Assembly (NCBI GenBank): GCA_030765055.1
Contig: CM060955.1
Span: 153,155,469-153,219,468, forward strand
Direction: 5' to 3'
From: Mantis religiosa
Lineage: Eukaryota > Arthropoda > Insecta > Mantodea > Mantidae
Length of the DNA: 64,000 nucleotides
A program made the translations under genes and the position numbers. Below, one piece after another: positions 10,765-21,878 of this stretch. The notes under the pieces were generated by a model, which was not told the origin of the DNA, made no database searches, and saw only the letters and a list, made by a program, of their open reading frames with translations. Within the stretch, counting starts at the first letter, position 1. Each line of letters starts with the position of its first letter.

Positions 10765-11175
10765 TTCCGTTATTTTCAAAGGTGTCTGTTAAGTCTAAGC
10801 TCTGTGGAGTCTGGACTCATTTGAAAATCATTTCATTCACCGTCCAATATGACCTAACACTGAAGATTTTCCCTTATCCTGAAAGATGAATGTCTAGTAA
10901 CTCTGAGCTCTATGCATCCTGTACTCATTTGTAGATCATTTCATTCATCGTCCAATATGACCTAACACTGAAGGCTTTCCCTTATCCTGAAAGATGAATG
11001 TCTAGTAACTCTGAGCTCTATGTATCCTGTACTCATTTGTGCATCATTTCATTCATCGTCCGATATGACTTAACGTTGGAGGTTTATCCTTATCCTGAAA
11101 GATGAATGTCTGGTAACTGTAAGCTCTATGTACCCTGTAGTCATTTTTACATTTCATTCATGGTTCGGTATGAGT
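10765..11175 (+). repeat. SINE-tail tandem array T1 (about four 108-bp units)
   Basis: Roughly four copies of a 108-bp unit containing 'cttatcctgaaagatgaatg', 'aagctctatgtaccctgtac' and 'catttcattcatcgtcc', then 'atatgacttaacgttgga'. The same unit occurs once as the 3' tail of the tRNA-derived SINE at 34112-34343 and in arrays at 18222, 50540 and 58747. The first unit here is degenerate. Confidence 0.85.
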
Positions 11176-11559
11176 TAACGTTAGAGCAGGGGAAGACAAA
11201 TTGTGGCGGTGTGACGTCGGCTCCGTCAGCTCTAACCTCCAAATATACTCCCCAATAGAAAGGCAGCTTACCGTGACGTCACCGCGCTGATTTCTGCTCT
11301 CCAAGAGTAAGAAAACAGTTTGATGTGTTGGGGTTCCGACAGCGTAGGAAAGACAGGAAATGTATCGGGTATTAATAGTATATACAACTTATGTCTTGGG
11401 TGTTGTAATATTAATGCTGACTGCTCCAATTACTCAATTGGTCACAGTTTAAAGCAATTACATTGGCTCTGTGCTGTGAAAAAATATATAAAACTTCAAC
11501 TCGTAGTTTATGTGAAGGTCAAGCATGCTATAAAGTAAATAAAATAAAACATCAAGTAA
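11176..11559. other. Unassigned sequence with two TGACGTC palindromes
   Basis: GTGACGTCG (near 11211) and GTGACGTCAC (near 11273) sit about 60 bp apart in a less AT-rich stretch. TGACGTCA is the classical CREB/ATF half-site pair, but nothing else here supports a promoter. A 72-codon frame at 11320-11538 has no recognisable motif. Confidence 0.3.
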
Positions 11560-12266
11560 TTTTCTTTGCAAATTAGAGGAAAGCCACTTTTTTAATACAT
11601 TTACTTCACATCCTGATATTTACATTTTGGACAAGAACAAATGAGAGAACAAACTTGTTTGACAATGAAACAAAATTACTAAACACTAAATAGCTACAGA
11701 AACAATTACCTTCGTTCAAAAAACAATTGATATGCCTTATAAAACTTGGCAGATTTTCTAACTCCAAAGAGTTTAGCATGCTCTGTTTTCAGATAACTCA
11801 CATATTCAAAAGGATTTACATACTCCGAATATTTCAGTACATAATACACTGTATGAGCTAGTAACCACACACAAAACCGATGTCTGGCAGACAATGTGAT
11901 CACAAAGTTCGGTTCGAGAATAATGTGTGGGGTACACCAGTCATATCGGGTCAAACTGAGTTGCTGTAAATACTTCAGAAGGCGTCCCTTAATCGGTGCC
12001 ACAGCTGCACATTCATAAAGTCTATGCTGTATGGTATTCTCTCCATCACATTGCATACACTTAATTGAATCTGAGAGCCGCATCCTATGTAAACGACTGC
12101 GGGTGGTCAGGATATCATACACCACCATAAACCATAGGGATCCGAGTCTTGCCGACAGATGTTTCGGTGAGATGTTAGGGAACATTGCTGAATGTTGAGT
12201 GTCCGCTCTCCAATTCCTGGAATTGCGCATAGCAGGAGCCTGACAGGGAAGCATCAATAGCTCATG

Positions 12267-12279
12267 GATTTTCTTCGAG
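12267..12279. repeat. Target-site duplication of nested LINE B, 3' side
   Basis: GATTTTCTTCGAG on plus, identical to 13505-13517. It lies directly outside the (GTGA)n tail of LINE B and inside LINE A coding sequence. Confidence 0.9.
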
Positions 12280-13504
12280 TGAGTGAGTGAGTGAGTGTGT
12301 AGTGTTTTAGGGCTCGTCCACAACAAGGTCATTTGGGCCCGAAGAAAACTCTAAGAACTAAAAGCTACACAAAGTTAAAAAGTAAGATAAAATAAAAACA
12401 CTCAACTATTAAAAGCGCATAAAAACTCATCCCAGTTCTAAAAATTTAACATCTCTAAAATTAATAAAAAATACAAGTCACACTTGTTTATTAAAACCGA
12501 TTTTAAAAACAAACCGCAGTGCCTTATCCACGGCCACTGGGTCGTCACCTAAAATACCGTGCAAGTTACTCCTTAGGCCCAAAGACTGGCGAACGTGGGT
12601 GTACTGCGGGCAATCCAGCAATACATGCCGCACAGTGAGGCGTACTGCACACGGAGCACACACAGGGGCCGGTTCCCCTCTTAACAGATTGCCATGAGTC
12701 GCATGTGTGTGCCCATTTCTCAGCCTGGTGAGTATCACTTCGGCCCGCCGGTTATCCCTGCAGGAAGTTGGCCAGGGTTGTACGCTCTCCTTTATCGCCC
12801 GGAGTTGTGTGCCTTCCAAAGCTGTCCAGAATTGCTGCCAAGCAGATAGGAGGTGGTGACAGAAAAAACGTTGCACATCCTGGTATGGCACCGTAGTTGT
12901 TAAACTCCGGGGCGAACGGCAAGCGGACTTAGCAGCCGCGTCCGCCTCCTCGTTCCCGGAAATCCCAACATGGCCTGGGGTCCAAGTAAAAACAAAATTG
13001 TATCCGCGACTGAGCATTTGCGAGATCTGGGCCTGTATTTTTAAAACAAGGGTGTGCGCGGCAGTGTGCTGTTGCAAGGCCTGAAGAGCACTTAGAGAGT
13101 CAGTGCAGACAATAAAACAGCCAGGAGCTAACTTGCAAATAAAAAGGAGCAAATAGAAGATGGCATACAGCTCTGCGGAGAAAACTGAAGTGGAGTCCAG
13201 AAGGCGAAATTTATGAGCCTCACCGTTAATGAAGAACGCGCAACCCGTAGTGCTACCTAACTGAGAACCGTCTGTAAAGACCGGAACATAATTAGGGTAA
13301 CGGCTCAGTAGTTCGGCAAAAAGTTGTTGGAACACCGAATGTGGAGTGGCGGGTCTAGAGTTGCTTGAAAGAGCGAGATCGAACCGTGCACGGTTGAGCT
13401 GCCATGCAGGATAAGGGTAGATGGACGACCTCTCCACGCGAGGCATTCGGAGGCCATGCGAATGTAGGAGATCCCGAAATCTTATTCCCAAGGGGCGTGT
13501 CCGA
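12280..13504 (-). mobile_element. LINE family B, nested 5'-truncated insertion
   Basis: A 1225-bp minus-strand insertion carries the end of an ORF2 with RNase H, a 3' UTR, and a tail that on plus reads as repeated 'gtga' units (12280-12300). Perfect 13-bp direct repeats flank it. The 5' end at 13504 falls within coding sequence, so this is the usual 5'-truncated product of target-primed reverse transcription. The second copy in this window is at 4996-5775. Confidence 0.92.
12478..13504 (-). CDS. LINE B ORF2 C-terminus with RNase H domain (partial, open)
   Basis: The frame enters from the truncated 5' end as RTRPLGIRFRDLLHSHG, the linker after reverse transcriptase, and stays open to GFNKQV. 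A type I RNase H domain is complete: VFTDGSQ (D), SAELYAI (E), VCTDSLSAL (D) and GNEEADAAA (D) supply the D-E-D-D metal-binding residues. WTPGHVGISGNEEAD is the conserved C-terminal block. After it comes CAPCAVRLTVRHVLLDC, a CX2C...HX4C motif typical of the C-terminus of I/Jockey/R1-group LINEs. There is no stop or frameshift across about 340 codons, suggesting a fairly recent insertion. RT and endonuclease are missing, so it is not autonomous. Confidence 0.88.
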
Positions 13505-13517
13505 GATTTTCTTCGAG
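13505..13517. repeat. Target-site duplication of nested LINE B, 5' side
   Basis: GATTTTCTTCGAG, identical to 12267-12279, at the truncated 5' end of LINE B. Confidence 0.9.
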
Positions 13518-14107
13518 GTGTAGTCAGTTGCGGTCAGAAGATAACTTCGGTCATGCACATAGCTTCGCATATACTCTCGCGTTGTTGGAAACCGTCTAAC
13601 ATCTAGTGGGGCGTCTAGTCCGACGGCAGTAACCCAATGTTGTATCCACTTGCTGGAGAAAGTACAGTCTTTGTGCTGTAGTACATAATTCCGACTAAAG
13701 ACAAGCGCTCTACATCTTAGCTCTACATTCCAAAGATCAATACCACCTTCTTTCGGTTGCTGATAGAGTGTTGTCACAGGCACTTTGAAAATATTCCCCT
13801 GCCATAGATACCAACACACCACTGCAGTTATTTTCCGATGATGTTGCTTCGGTATGGGAAGTATTTGTGCCAAGTACCACAGCCGGGAAAGCACTCGGTG
13901 ATACATAGTTTTACAATGTACTTTGATTGACTGTACCATTGGTGCCAATTTCTCAGAACAGAATGACGTAGACAATTTCCGACACTTTCTTTTTCATTTT
14001 TCTTTAACTAGTTTATCAATATCACGACGTAATGTCTGGGAAATTTGTAATTGAAAGTAGCGTGTTAGATTGTGATACGAAAAGGTACTTCGGGATTTGG
14101 ACTTTGC

Positions 14108-14485
14108 TAATTACATAACATAAAAAAAGAATTGTTCGCACACACATGTTGAGCCAAGCATACACAATGTCCGTGCGGCAAGTGAATACAACCTCGGAAA
14201 TCTGGTTTGAGGGACATTCTTGTAAAAATCAGCCAAGTCTTTCTTGTGTGTATATCTGCCCTTCAACAAATCCTCACAAAATAAATTTAACAGTTCTATT
14301 TGGTACGTGGTAGCTACATTGTTGTCATCGAGTACGCTACACACGACTGAACCCTCTGATTCTGTACTTATAGCCCATTTAAATACGCAACTTGGTGCTA
14401 CGGGCCCTTGCCTGACGTCACACGCAGTGCAGGCCTCACTCCCGGCCAGGGCCTGATAACTCAGATAGGAGACCAGGAGACACAT
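14108..14485 (-). pseudogene. hAT transposase C-terminal dimerisation fragment
   Basis: The minus-strand frame contains YQIELLNLFCEDLLKG, then LADFYKNVPQTRFPRLY, then AARTLCMLGSTCVCEQFF. This matches the hAT dimerisation domain pattern (leucine-rich helix, FY..LP...FP.L, a hydrophobic helix, then FGS.Y.CE..FS), also seen in domesticated hAT proteins such as ZBED and GTF2IRD2-like proteins. Here the final FS is FF and the frame ends soon after. The N-terminal 40 codons look unrelated to hAT. No BED finger or RNase H-fold catalytic core is visible. It is most likely a transposon remnant; a domesticated exon is possible but less likely, as I see no splice structure. Confidence 0.65.
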
Positions 14486-15455
14486 TAAGGTTCGCGAAAC
14501 ACCCGGAGTCTACAGATACAGTTTTGAGCGCTGCAGGCGCCGGATTCAATGCCGCCAATATAATTATTTTGTCTGCCGTGTTGCATACTAACTAATATAT
14601 AAAATAACTTCTGCTTAGTTCAAAATTTAATAGTTATTATATTATTTTACTACTTACGAAGTAATTTTCGTAATATTTTTGGCCTATTATCGACCTTATT
14701 TGAGCTCAATGTACTATATGAATAAGACACTACATTGGCTAACCTGTAAATATTTGAATTAAAGCTTTAACGACAAGGAGGCCAAGCCAAATTAAGTTCT
14801 GAATACAATTTTCATCGATTTGTGAAATTGTAAAAAATTGAAGGAACTACGAGGACGTATGGGCAGCAGGAAGAACGAGAATAGATTTTCACAAAGACCT
14901 ATTGGTAAGTAAGATTTAGCATGTAGCTAAATACCGACAATTAATATGACATAACCTGAAATGTGCCTTAATACATATTCATTCACAGTTAAATTCTCTA
15001 GATTAATGTAGCACCTTATAATGGAAAAAGTGTGTTGTTTTACATACAAAAGCATTAGTTTCATTAACCTTGTTACTTTATTACTGCAATAATGGGATTT
15101 TCTGTTTTTTGTCTTTCAGGGATTATCCATCATCTCAGGCTACCAGGAATACGATGGCAGAAATCAGAGTGCAGGATTACAGGATATTGTGTATGTTTCT
15201 TGTTTTGGTGATGTGCAGTGATCTTCAGGAGCTTTAGTAATGTAGCACAAAGCATTCTTTCCCGCGTATACAGCAATTTAATGTGGCATATCAAATATTT
15301 CTGAAAGTTTGAGTTTCATTTCATATCAGTGGAAAATTTAACAAAAACTTTGAGGATAACTGTGGCCAGCAAGGAAAAGTGAAAAGTGAAGTTATTTTAG
15401 ACAGTTGATTGGGTGTATTAGTTTTTGTGTTTGTACTTGTAGTTTTAAATTTAAA

Positions 15456-15483
15456 ATATATATAATATATATATATATATATA
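15456..15483. repeat. (TA)n microsatellite
   Basis: A short run of alternating TA with one interruption. Confidence 0.8.
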
Positions 15484-16121
15484 AGTCCATGTAAGGTAAG
15501 TAATATGCAGTTTAAAATACTGAAAGAATAGCTGTGAATTTTCAGATATACCAAAATTAGCATCTGTGTTTACGTATAATCTAGGTGGCTTGAATTAAAA
15601 TTTTTGGGCGAGATGCTTGATATGAATTTTATAAACTTTTTCTTTAAATTGCAATGATAAGTATTTTGAAGAACTAAGTTCTCTTAACCTTACTCATCAG
15701 TGTATATCTACATCATTGATCAAGAATGTCACAGCTTTTAACAGCAATTAAAAGTATGATCTAAGATTCCATAAACCTAATTTGTTCTATATTGTTTAAT
15801 GCAGTAGTCACTATGCAATATTATTGTACACACTACAGTAAATTATTTACCTGAATAACCATCTTTGAAGAGATCTGATGGGATTAGAATTTATTTGAAA
15901 AAGCTTTACAAGTTTTTAGGTGTAATTGTGCATTGCAAGAAATGATTAAAATGTCATTGTGTCATCATCATTATATGCCACTTTTAATTTTATTTCTAAT
16001 ATTCCAGTTATTCTTAAAACATGCACAATGTCAGCTAGCTAGGACCTAAACACAGTGTGGCTTGATCTCAAATTAGTAAAGCTTCACAATAAATAATAGG
16101 TTATAAATCCTCTTCCTTGTT

Positions 16122-16155
16122 AACACACACACACACGCACACACACACACACACA
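16122..16155. repeat. (AC)n microsatellite
   Basis: About 17 AC dinucleotides with one G interruption. Confidence 0.85.
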
Positions 16156-17824
16156 AATGGGTTCAGAAAAATAACAAGTTAAAGTGATATTTGCACAGCA
16201 TTTATGTATTCTGTGGTATTTCTGATCTCAGCATGTACTTGCCACCATTTATGAGTAATATTGGTACACAATTTCTGTAATGCTAACCATTTTAAGGGTG
16301 ATATAACGTTTCTAGCGTGACCCACAGAAATGTTACATGTCACATGAAACTACACTGTTAAACATCCTCTCATTGTTCTAAGTTGGAATGAAAATCTCAA
16401 TCTTTGGCATGAGAAAAAGATGTTTAACCTAATATATGAGCCATTTGCTACATGCAGTGATGCGAAGCCACATAATAATTTTGAAAAGTAGATAAAACTG
16501 CACATTATTTTGCTATATAATGCACTTCTTGTTTCTTTGTAGTGAACACATAAGGGAATTATGGACTGTCAAAAGAAATAATGTTTAGATGTGTGAGCAA
16601 ATAAATTACATTACTAAATTATTTTTTATTAACTACTCAAACACACAGTTCCATCACTTTCACTTCTTAACTAAAACTACAAACAGCATTAATAGTTCAT
16701 AGTGTAATCTTTCATTGAGTTATTTATTTGACACACATTCAGTTGTATGTCATGGACTGAGAGGTTTACACTATGCAGAGGGCTCCATTTGCCATCTTAG
16801 TCATAAAGTACATTGCTTAAAGTCCTATCAAGTTAAAGCAAGCCATTTATCCAAACAATTGCTCTGCACATTAAGCAAATTATATTTCACAGTCAGATAA
16901 CTACATGAAATAATCTCTTATTGGAAGATACACTGTGCATTAAATTTTATTTTTAAAACTGCACATTTTCTTCTTCAGCATTCATTGCTGTGCATATGCA
17001 TGCCATTGAAGCATTTAAAAATTCAACGCTGTAATATTCTTGTGTTGTGAAGACAGAGTTAAGCTTAGGACAATTTTAAATGAATGATACAGCTTTAATG
17101 TAATTATTATTTTTCATAATTTATTCTGCACTTGTGAATGTTAATTCAACCAAAGTGATTAGAAGTATATAAAATAGTGCCATTTATGAAATTTATGTCA
17201 CCAGTTGCTAATACTGACTTCTGTACTAATTTGACATTATTAATCTTATATGAATCGATCACAAATTTCATGTTTTTCTCTGAATATACTTTAGTATACT
17301 TGTGCTGAAAATAATGTATGTACTATTGAGCTTTTAAAATACTTATTAAATATAACCATTAACAGAGCTGCTTTGGTGTCATTTTAAAGAAATAGTGCTA
17401 TTTTTTTGTACATAGTTGTTGTTATAATTTCAAATTTATATACATATTTCTTTAGGTTTTTTTTCTCACTGTTATTTCAGGGAATTTTTCAACATTCTGT
17501 GTACAAAGAAATTGCATTACATATAACGTTATGGTAACCTTACCTGTTTTCCTGTATCTACAGAATCATTATTTTAGTGTTAAGTTATCTTTATTTTAAG
17601 TATTACACTAAGAAGCTTGAGGGAAAGGGTATACAGATATCTTGTATAATCTCAACAGCATCTTAAGTGATCTCACTCTCTCGTTTTTTAAATTTTAATT
17701 GTTTTTAAAGACAAAATTATCAATTTGCAACAGGAATAAAGATATAATGCTTTGTGGAAGTCAATTATTCATATTTAACAGGAAAAGTTCAAGTGGATTC
17801 TTCCAATTCTTTTTACAAATTGGA

Positions 17825-17974
17825 CAACTTCTTTCGAAGTCACATTTCGCACACTGATGAATAGTTTATCGCACATTTCCTCAGCGTATTTGACGCGTAT
17901 TATCCTAATATGATATAGTTGATATGTGCCGTAAACTATTCATGTGCGACGAGAAGTGATTTCGAAAGAAGTTG
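17825..17974. mobile_element. Hairpin / MITE-like inverted repeat
   Basis: Left arm 17825-17876 begins 'caacttctttcgaa'. Right arm 17924-17974 ends with its exact reverse complement, and most of the ~51-bp arms pair, including 'gaatagttta'. The ~47-bp centre does not pair. There is no coding capacity. This is the architecture of a small foldback or MITE element. I could not define a target-site duplication. Confidence 0.6.
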
Positions 17975-18221
17975 GATTCTATCAGTCAGTGAAAATGGGA
18001 GCCGAAGGGAAGGGGAGGTGAATGCACCATAGCTCGGTCGCAATAGAAGCTTACTACATTACCGGCCGCGCCGGCCGTAGTTGCCAAGGTCGCCGGGGTC
18101 TAAAGATTTAGGAAAGAGCGCCCTATGCGTCTTCAGATTTTAACACGGAGTTGAGCATCTGGTATTAATCTGTGCTCCCGGCTGAAATACGTCACAACTC
18201 TCGGAGCTGTCTTCCTCTGCG

Positions 18222-19190
18222 TTAGAAATTTTCCCTTATCCTGAAAGTTGAATGTCTGGTAACTCTATGCTCTGTGTACCCTGTACTCGTTTGAACATCA
18301 TTTCATTCATCATCCGATATGACTAAACGTTGGGGGTTTTCCCTTATCCTGAAAGATGAATGTTTGGTAACTCTAAGCTCTGTGTACCATGTACTCGTTT
18401 GAACATCATTTCATTCATCGTCTGATATGACCTAACGTTGGAGGTTTTCGCTTATCCTGTAAGATGAATGTCTAGCAACCCTAAGATTTATGTACCCTGT
18501 ACTCATTTGAACATAATTTCATTCATCGTCTTATATGACCTCACGTTGGGGGTTTTCCTTTATCCTGTAAGATGAATGTCTAGTAACCCTAAGATCTATG
18601 TACCCTGTACTCATTTGAACATCATCTCATTCATCGTCCGATATGACCTAACGTTGGAGGTTTTCCCTTACCCTGTAAGATGAATGTGTAGTAACCCTAA
18701 GATCTATGTACCCTGTACTCATTTGAACATCATTTCATTCATCGTCCGATATGACTTAAAGTTGGAGGTTTTCCCTTATCCTGAAAGATGAATGTCTGGT
18801 AACTCTAAGCTCTGTGTACCATGTACTCGTTTGAACGTCATTTCATTCATCGTCTGATATGACCTCACGTTGGGGGTTTTCCCTTATCCTGTAAGATGAA
18901 TGTCTAGTAACCCTAAGATCTATGTACCCTGTACTCATTTGAACATCATTTCATTCATCGTCTGATATGACCTAACGTTGGAGGTTTTCCCTTACCCTGT
19001 AAGATGAATGTCTAGTAACCCTAAGCTCTATGTACCCTGCACGCTTTTGAACATCATTTCATTCATCGTCCGATATGACTTAACGCTGGAGGCTCTCCTC
19101 ATTCTGAAAAATAAATGTCTGGTAACTCTAAGCTCTGTATACCCTGGAAGCTTTTGAGCATAATTTCATTCATCCTCCATTAAGAACTAA
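18222..19190 (+). repeat. SINE-tail tandem array T2 (about nine 108-bp units)
   Basis: About nine head-to-tail 108-bp units; for example 'cttatcct' anchors fall at 18341+ and 18449+, exactly 108 apart. Each unit matches the tail of the SINE at 34112-34343. Units alternate between variants ('aagctctgtgtaccatgtac' and 'aagatctatgtaccctgtac'), suggesting copying of multi-unit blocks. The last two units are more diverged. Confidence 0.92.
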
Positions 19191-19567
19191 CCAATCAAAT
19201 ACCTTTGTATTCACATTCCTTCCATCCACAATGTTTCATTATTTGCAGTCATATAGCGAGGTAAAATTGACTTTCTTACGTTTTTGCTTGCAAATATCAG
19301 GTGGAGAGCAGGTTGTTTTAAATCCGCTATATGCGTTTGCATGTTTAAATCCCATTGAAGCACTCTGAGAGTTGAAATATGTGAAGAGTGTATAATGGAT
19401 ATGGAAACCTTTCGTTCCTGGTAAAGGGCGGTCCAGGGAAAACCAATTATATGCAGCCAGCGTGTGGTTGCAGAGCAACGCAGCAGGTATGGTGAAAAAC
19501 GTTGTGAACTTATCCGTAACTATAATCACAGCGACCAAGTACATTTTCTCTACTGCTGTACTCTATC
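19191..19567. other. Unassigned sequence
   Basis: Short gap between the SINE-tail array and a mariner copy. A 101-codon minus frame at 19239-19544 has no motif I recognise. Confidence 0.4.
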
Positions 19568-19569
19568 TA

Positions 19570-20447
19570 CGAGGGCTGTTCAATAAAGAATAACGTTTTT
19601 TTGACAACGTACCTTTACACATCCTCATAATGTTCATGGTTTTCAAAACAGTCTCCCCTGAATGTGGTGTACTTGTCCCAGCGTTTCTGCCAGTCTTCAA
19701 AGACATGTTGGATCCTTCAAAATCGCCTCCGCAGCCTTCACCACTGCTTCTGATGATGGATAATGCCTCCCACGAAGGCGTTTCCTCAAGTTAGGGACTG
19801 GAAAAGTGTCACATGAGGCTAAATCCGGACTATAGGGAGGCTGAGGAATGCACTTCACGTTGATTTTTGCAAGATATTCAGCAACAACATTGGCAATATG
19901 CGGCCGCGCATTATCTTGATGCATCACCAAGCCTGCTTCACGGAAATGTGGTCTTTTGCACCTGATATAGACTTGCAACGTTTCCAGGACATCCCTGTAC
20001 TATTATCCAGTTACTGATGTGTGTGCAGGTACAACTTGCTGATAAACCATTCCATAAATATCAAAGAATGAGATGACCATAACTTTCCCAGCAGAAGCAA
20101 CCACTTTTACTGTTTTGGGGGGTTGGTGATGAAGGATATTTCCACACTGAGCTTTGCTGTTTGCTCTCAGGATCAAAATGATGTAGCCAGATTTCATCAG
20201 CAGTGATTACGTTTGAAAGAAACTCCGGATCTTCCTCTAACATCAACGTTAACTGCATGTTACCTCCATTGCAGTGGTAGGCGATACTGAACATGTCTGA
20301 ACTTAACTGGTTGCCACAGACGGGCCCCAGGAGTACCAAAAATGAAACTACTACGGCGTCTTTGTTTCACATTAAGCTAACAGAATATAATAATATGGAA
20401 TTTCAGTGCGAAAAATTATGACCGTAAAAAATATTGGACAGCCCTCG
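19570..20447 (-). mobile_element. Internally deleted mariner-like element, complete ends (MLE-b)
   Basis: An 878-bp element with inverted ends: 'cgagggctgttcaa' at 19570 and its counterpart 'ttggacagccctcg' ending at 20447. TA lies on both sides (19568-19569 and 20448-20449), the normal mariner target-site duplication. It is about 0.4 kb shorter than a typical 1.3-kb mariner because the N-terminal part of the transposase is deleted. The deletion junction after 'gaggtaacatg' is shared with the copies at 21879 and 30923. Confidence 0.92.
19697..20258 (-). pseudogene. Mariner DD34D transposase, N-terminus deleted
   Basis: The deletion creates an in-frame ATG at 20258 (MQLTLMLEEDPEF). The first catalytic aspartate lies in TADEIWLHHFDPES. 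A frameshift near 20110-20130 is followed by VVASAGKVMVISFFDIYGMV, with the usual second-aspartate region close by. The last piece (19978-19697) has MHQDNARPH and YSPDLASCD. I count 34 residues between those aspartates, giving the DD34D signature of mariner proper. The two DNA-binding HTH motifs are absent, so even an unshifted protein could not bind the terminal repeats normally. Confidence 0.88.
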
Positions 20448-20449
20448 TA

Positions 20450-21878
20450 TAAATGCTCACTATTGAAGTATGTATACAATTTTAATAGTTCAGTATCGCA
20501 TTTGTATTGGTGCAGTAACACATTTGTATTAGTTCAGTGGAGGCGCACTTTCGTACCTCTACAAAGTTATTACTCTGATTATTTTGTATCTGATCTCCCA
20601 GATCCACAAAGCACCTATTATTGCTGACCAATCTAATATGTTAATAAAAAAAGGAAGCGACAGTACAGATTCAATTTGTCGAAGCATCGTTAAGCGAAAA
20701 TTACTGTATCACAGGTTCAGAGGAGGAAGTAAAAGCCGTACAGCTGCCAAACAGGTTCAAAGGTGAAGGGAAATGAAAAATGAATTAAAATGGAGGGATG
20801 TAAAGTCCAGGAGATTTAAGTTTCCTTCGCAAAATTTGCCTAGTGATCCGGGAAAACCCTAAAAGGACACCCAGGGTCAGTAATGTCGGGCAGGTGTTTG
20901 GAACCCACGGTCTACTGATTGCTACACCCAGAACCACTGCCTGAGCTTTCCAGGAGGGTAAATAATGATATTTTCTCAGCCTCCCGACAGTTAAGTGTTG
21001 CTGCATGTCACTGGACGTGGCCAACGAAGTTTAATGTCATTCGTGCAGATAAATAGAGTACACAAAAGCTACGCAGTGAGCAATGCATCTTCCTTTCCTT
21101 CTGCGGCAGAATTCTCAAATAGCGGAAATCCTGCCCAAGAAAATGTGAATCGTTCTCTTACTAAAAGCGGTAATAGATGGGACGTTATCTTCAGTGACAT
21201 GGAAATAATACTTCTCTTCTGCTTCCAATTGCCCGAGGGAGACACATCGAGTACGGAAATTATAGGGCAACTTCAATAACTACCATATTTATTCTGGATC
21301 TGACAATGACGAACATCCCAATAATATGCATACTTCACATTCATTTGTCCAGGAGCCTGTTATTATTGAAGGTACTTCAGCTGCACCCAACGGTCAGTAA
21401 ATCATCTCCTTATTACTATACAACTTTTCCAATACCATAAAGGCGCATAAAGCACCAATAACATTAATCTGAAGCAAGAGGAAATGTATATGTTAAACCG
21501 AAAATGCATTTACTACGAAAGGGTAAAAAACGTACGCGTCAATGTAGGTAGCTCAAAGACGAGGATTATATTATGACAAAATATATACGGTAAAACCTGG
21601 AAAAAATGTGATGTAATGGGTTATGGCTTTGAGGACAACTGCATTTGTACCGAAGTTCCATTAACTATGAAGTCATAAACTGTAATCCTTCGAGGAAAAA
21701 GGGAAAACAAACCATTAGCTCTCTCAACCGTCTTCCAACACACATGGTAAAAGTACAATTGTACAATTGCTTTGCAGTGTTTTGATTATCACTCTCGTTA
21801 CAAATGACCAAGTACGAAAGGAAGAAAACTGAACTTTGGTGATTATATGCACAAATTCTCTAACATTACTTCTAAGTA
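20450..21878. other. Unassigned sequence between two mariner copies
   Basis: About 1.4 kb with short frames lacking motifs. One tRNA-like SINE remnant is possible at 20810-20975. Confidence 0.35.
20810..20975 (-). mobile_element. Possible tRNA-related SINE remnant
   Basis: Read on minus, 'gtgggttccaaacac' resembles a pol III B box (GGTTCGAATCC), with 'gtagcaatcagtagac' upstream. No clear A box or tail is present. A loosely similar block is at 40875-40990. This is a weak call. Confidence 0.25.

Larger units (their letters stand above)
11706..13975 (-). pseudogene. LINE A ORF2 C-terminal region, split by insertion
   Basis: Two exon-like pieces of one frame lie on either side of the nested element. 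The upstream piece (13975-13518) includes LSRLWYLAQILPIPKQ, CWYLWQGNIFKVP and PKEGGIDLWNVELRCRALVF, the post-RT connection region of R1/I-like LINEs. The downstream piece (12266-11706) resumes with HELLMLPCQAP and holds SIKCMQCDGENTIQHRLYEC, a CX2C...HX4C zinc-like motif, then runs to a stop. At the break the codons before the insertion end in SKKI, and the frame picks up again in phase after the second copy of the duplicated site. The frame was therefore open when LINE B inserted. No catalytic RT motif remains. Confidence 0.8.
11560..13995 (-). mobile_element. LINE family A, interrupted by a nested LINE B
   Basis: A minus-strand LINE C-terminal region runs from about 13995 down to 11706 plus some 3' UTR. 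It is split by the LINE B insertion at 12280-13504, bounded by a 13-bp duplication. Family membership is supported by the uninterrupted relative at 38020-39091, which shares IWYLAQILPIPK-type sequence and a C-terminal CX2C...C motif. The 5' part (endonuclease and RT palm) is absent. The exact 3' end is uncertain. Confidence 0.8.
14486..17823. other. 3.3 kb unassigned AT-rich sequence
   Basis: The longest stretch here without recognisable element or repeat. It has only short frames (such as 15321-15563 minus and 16715-16900 plus) without motifs. It holds a (TA)n run and an (AC)n run. It could be intron, UTR or old intergenic DNA; I cannot distinguish these. It is the best place in the window to look for single-copy host sequence. 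Confidence 0.4.

Noticed and set aside
11211..11283. Two TGACGTC palindromes as a CRE-controlled promoter
   Set aside because: No TATA, initiator or downstream gene; short motifs alone are not evidence.
14486..17823. Possible host-gene intron, from pyrimidine tracts before AG (e.g. near 15110 and 17475)
   Set aside because: No coding exon could be found on either side; the splice-like sites are too common to be used.
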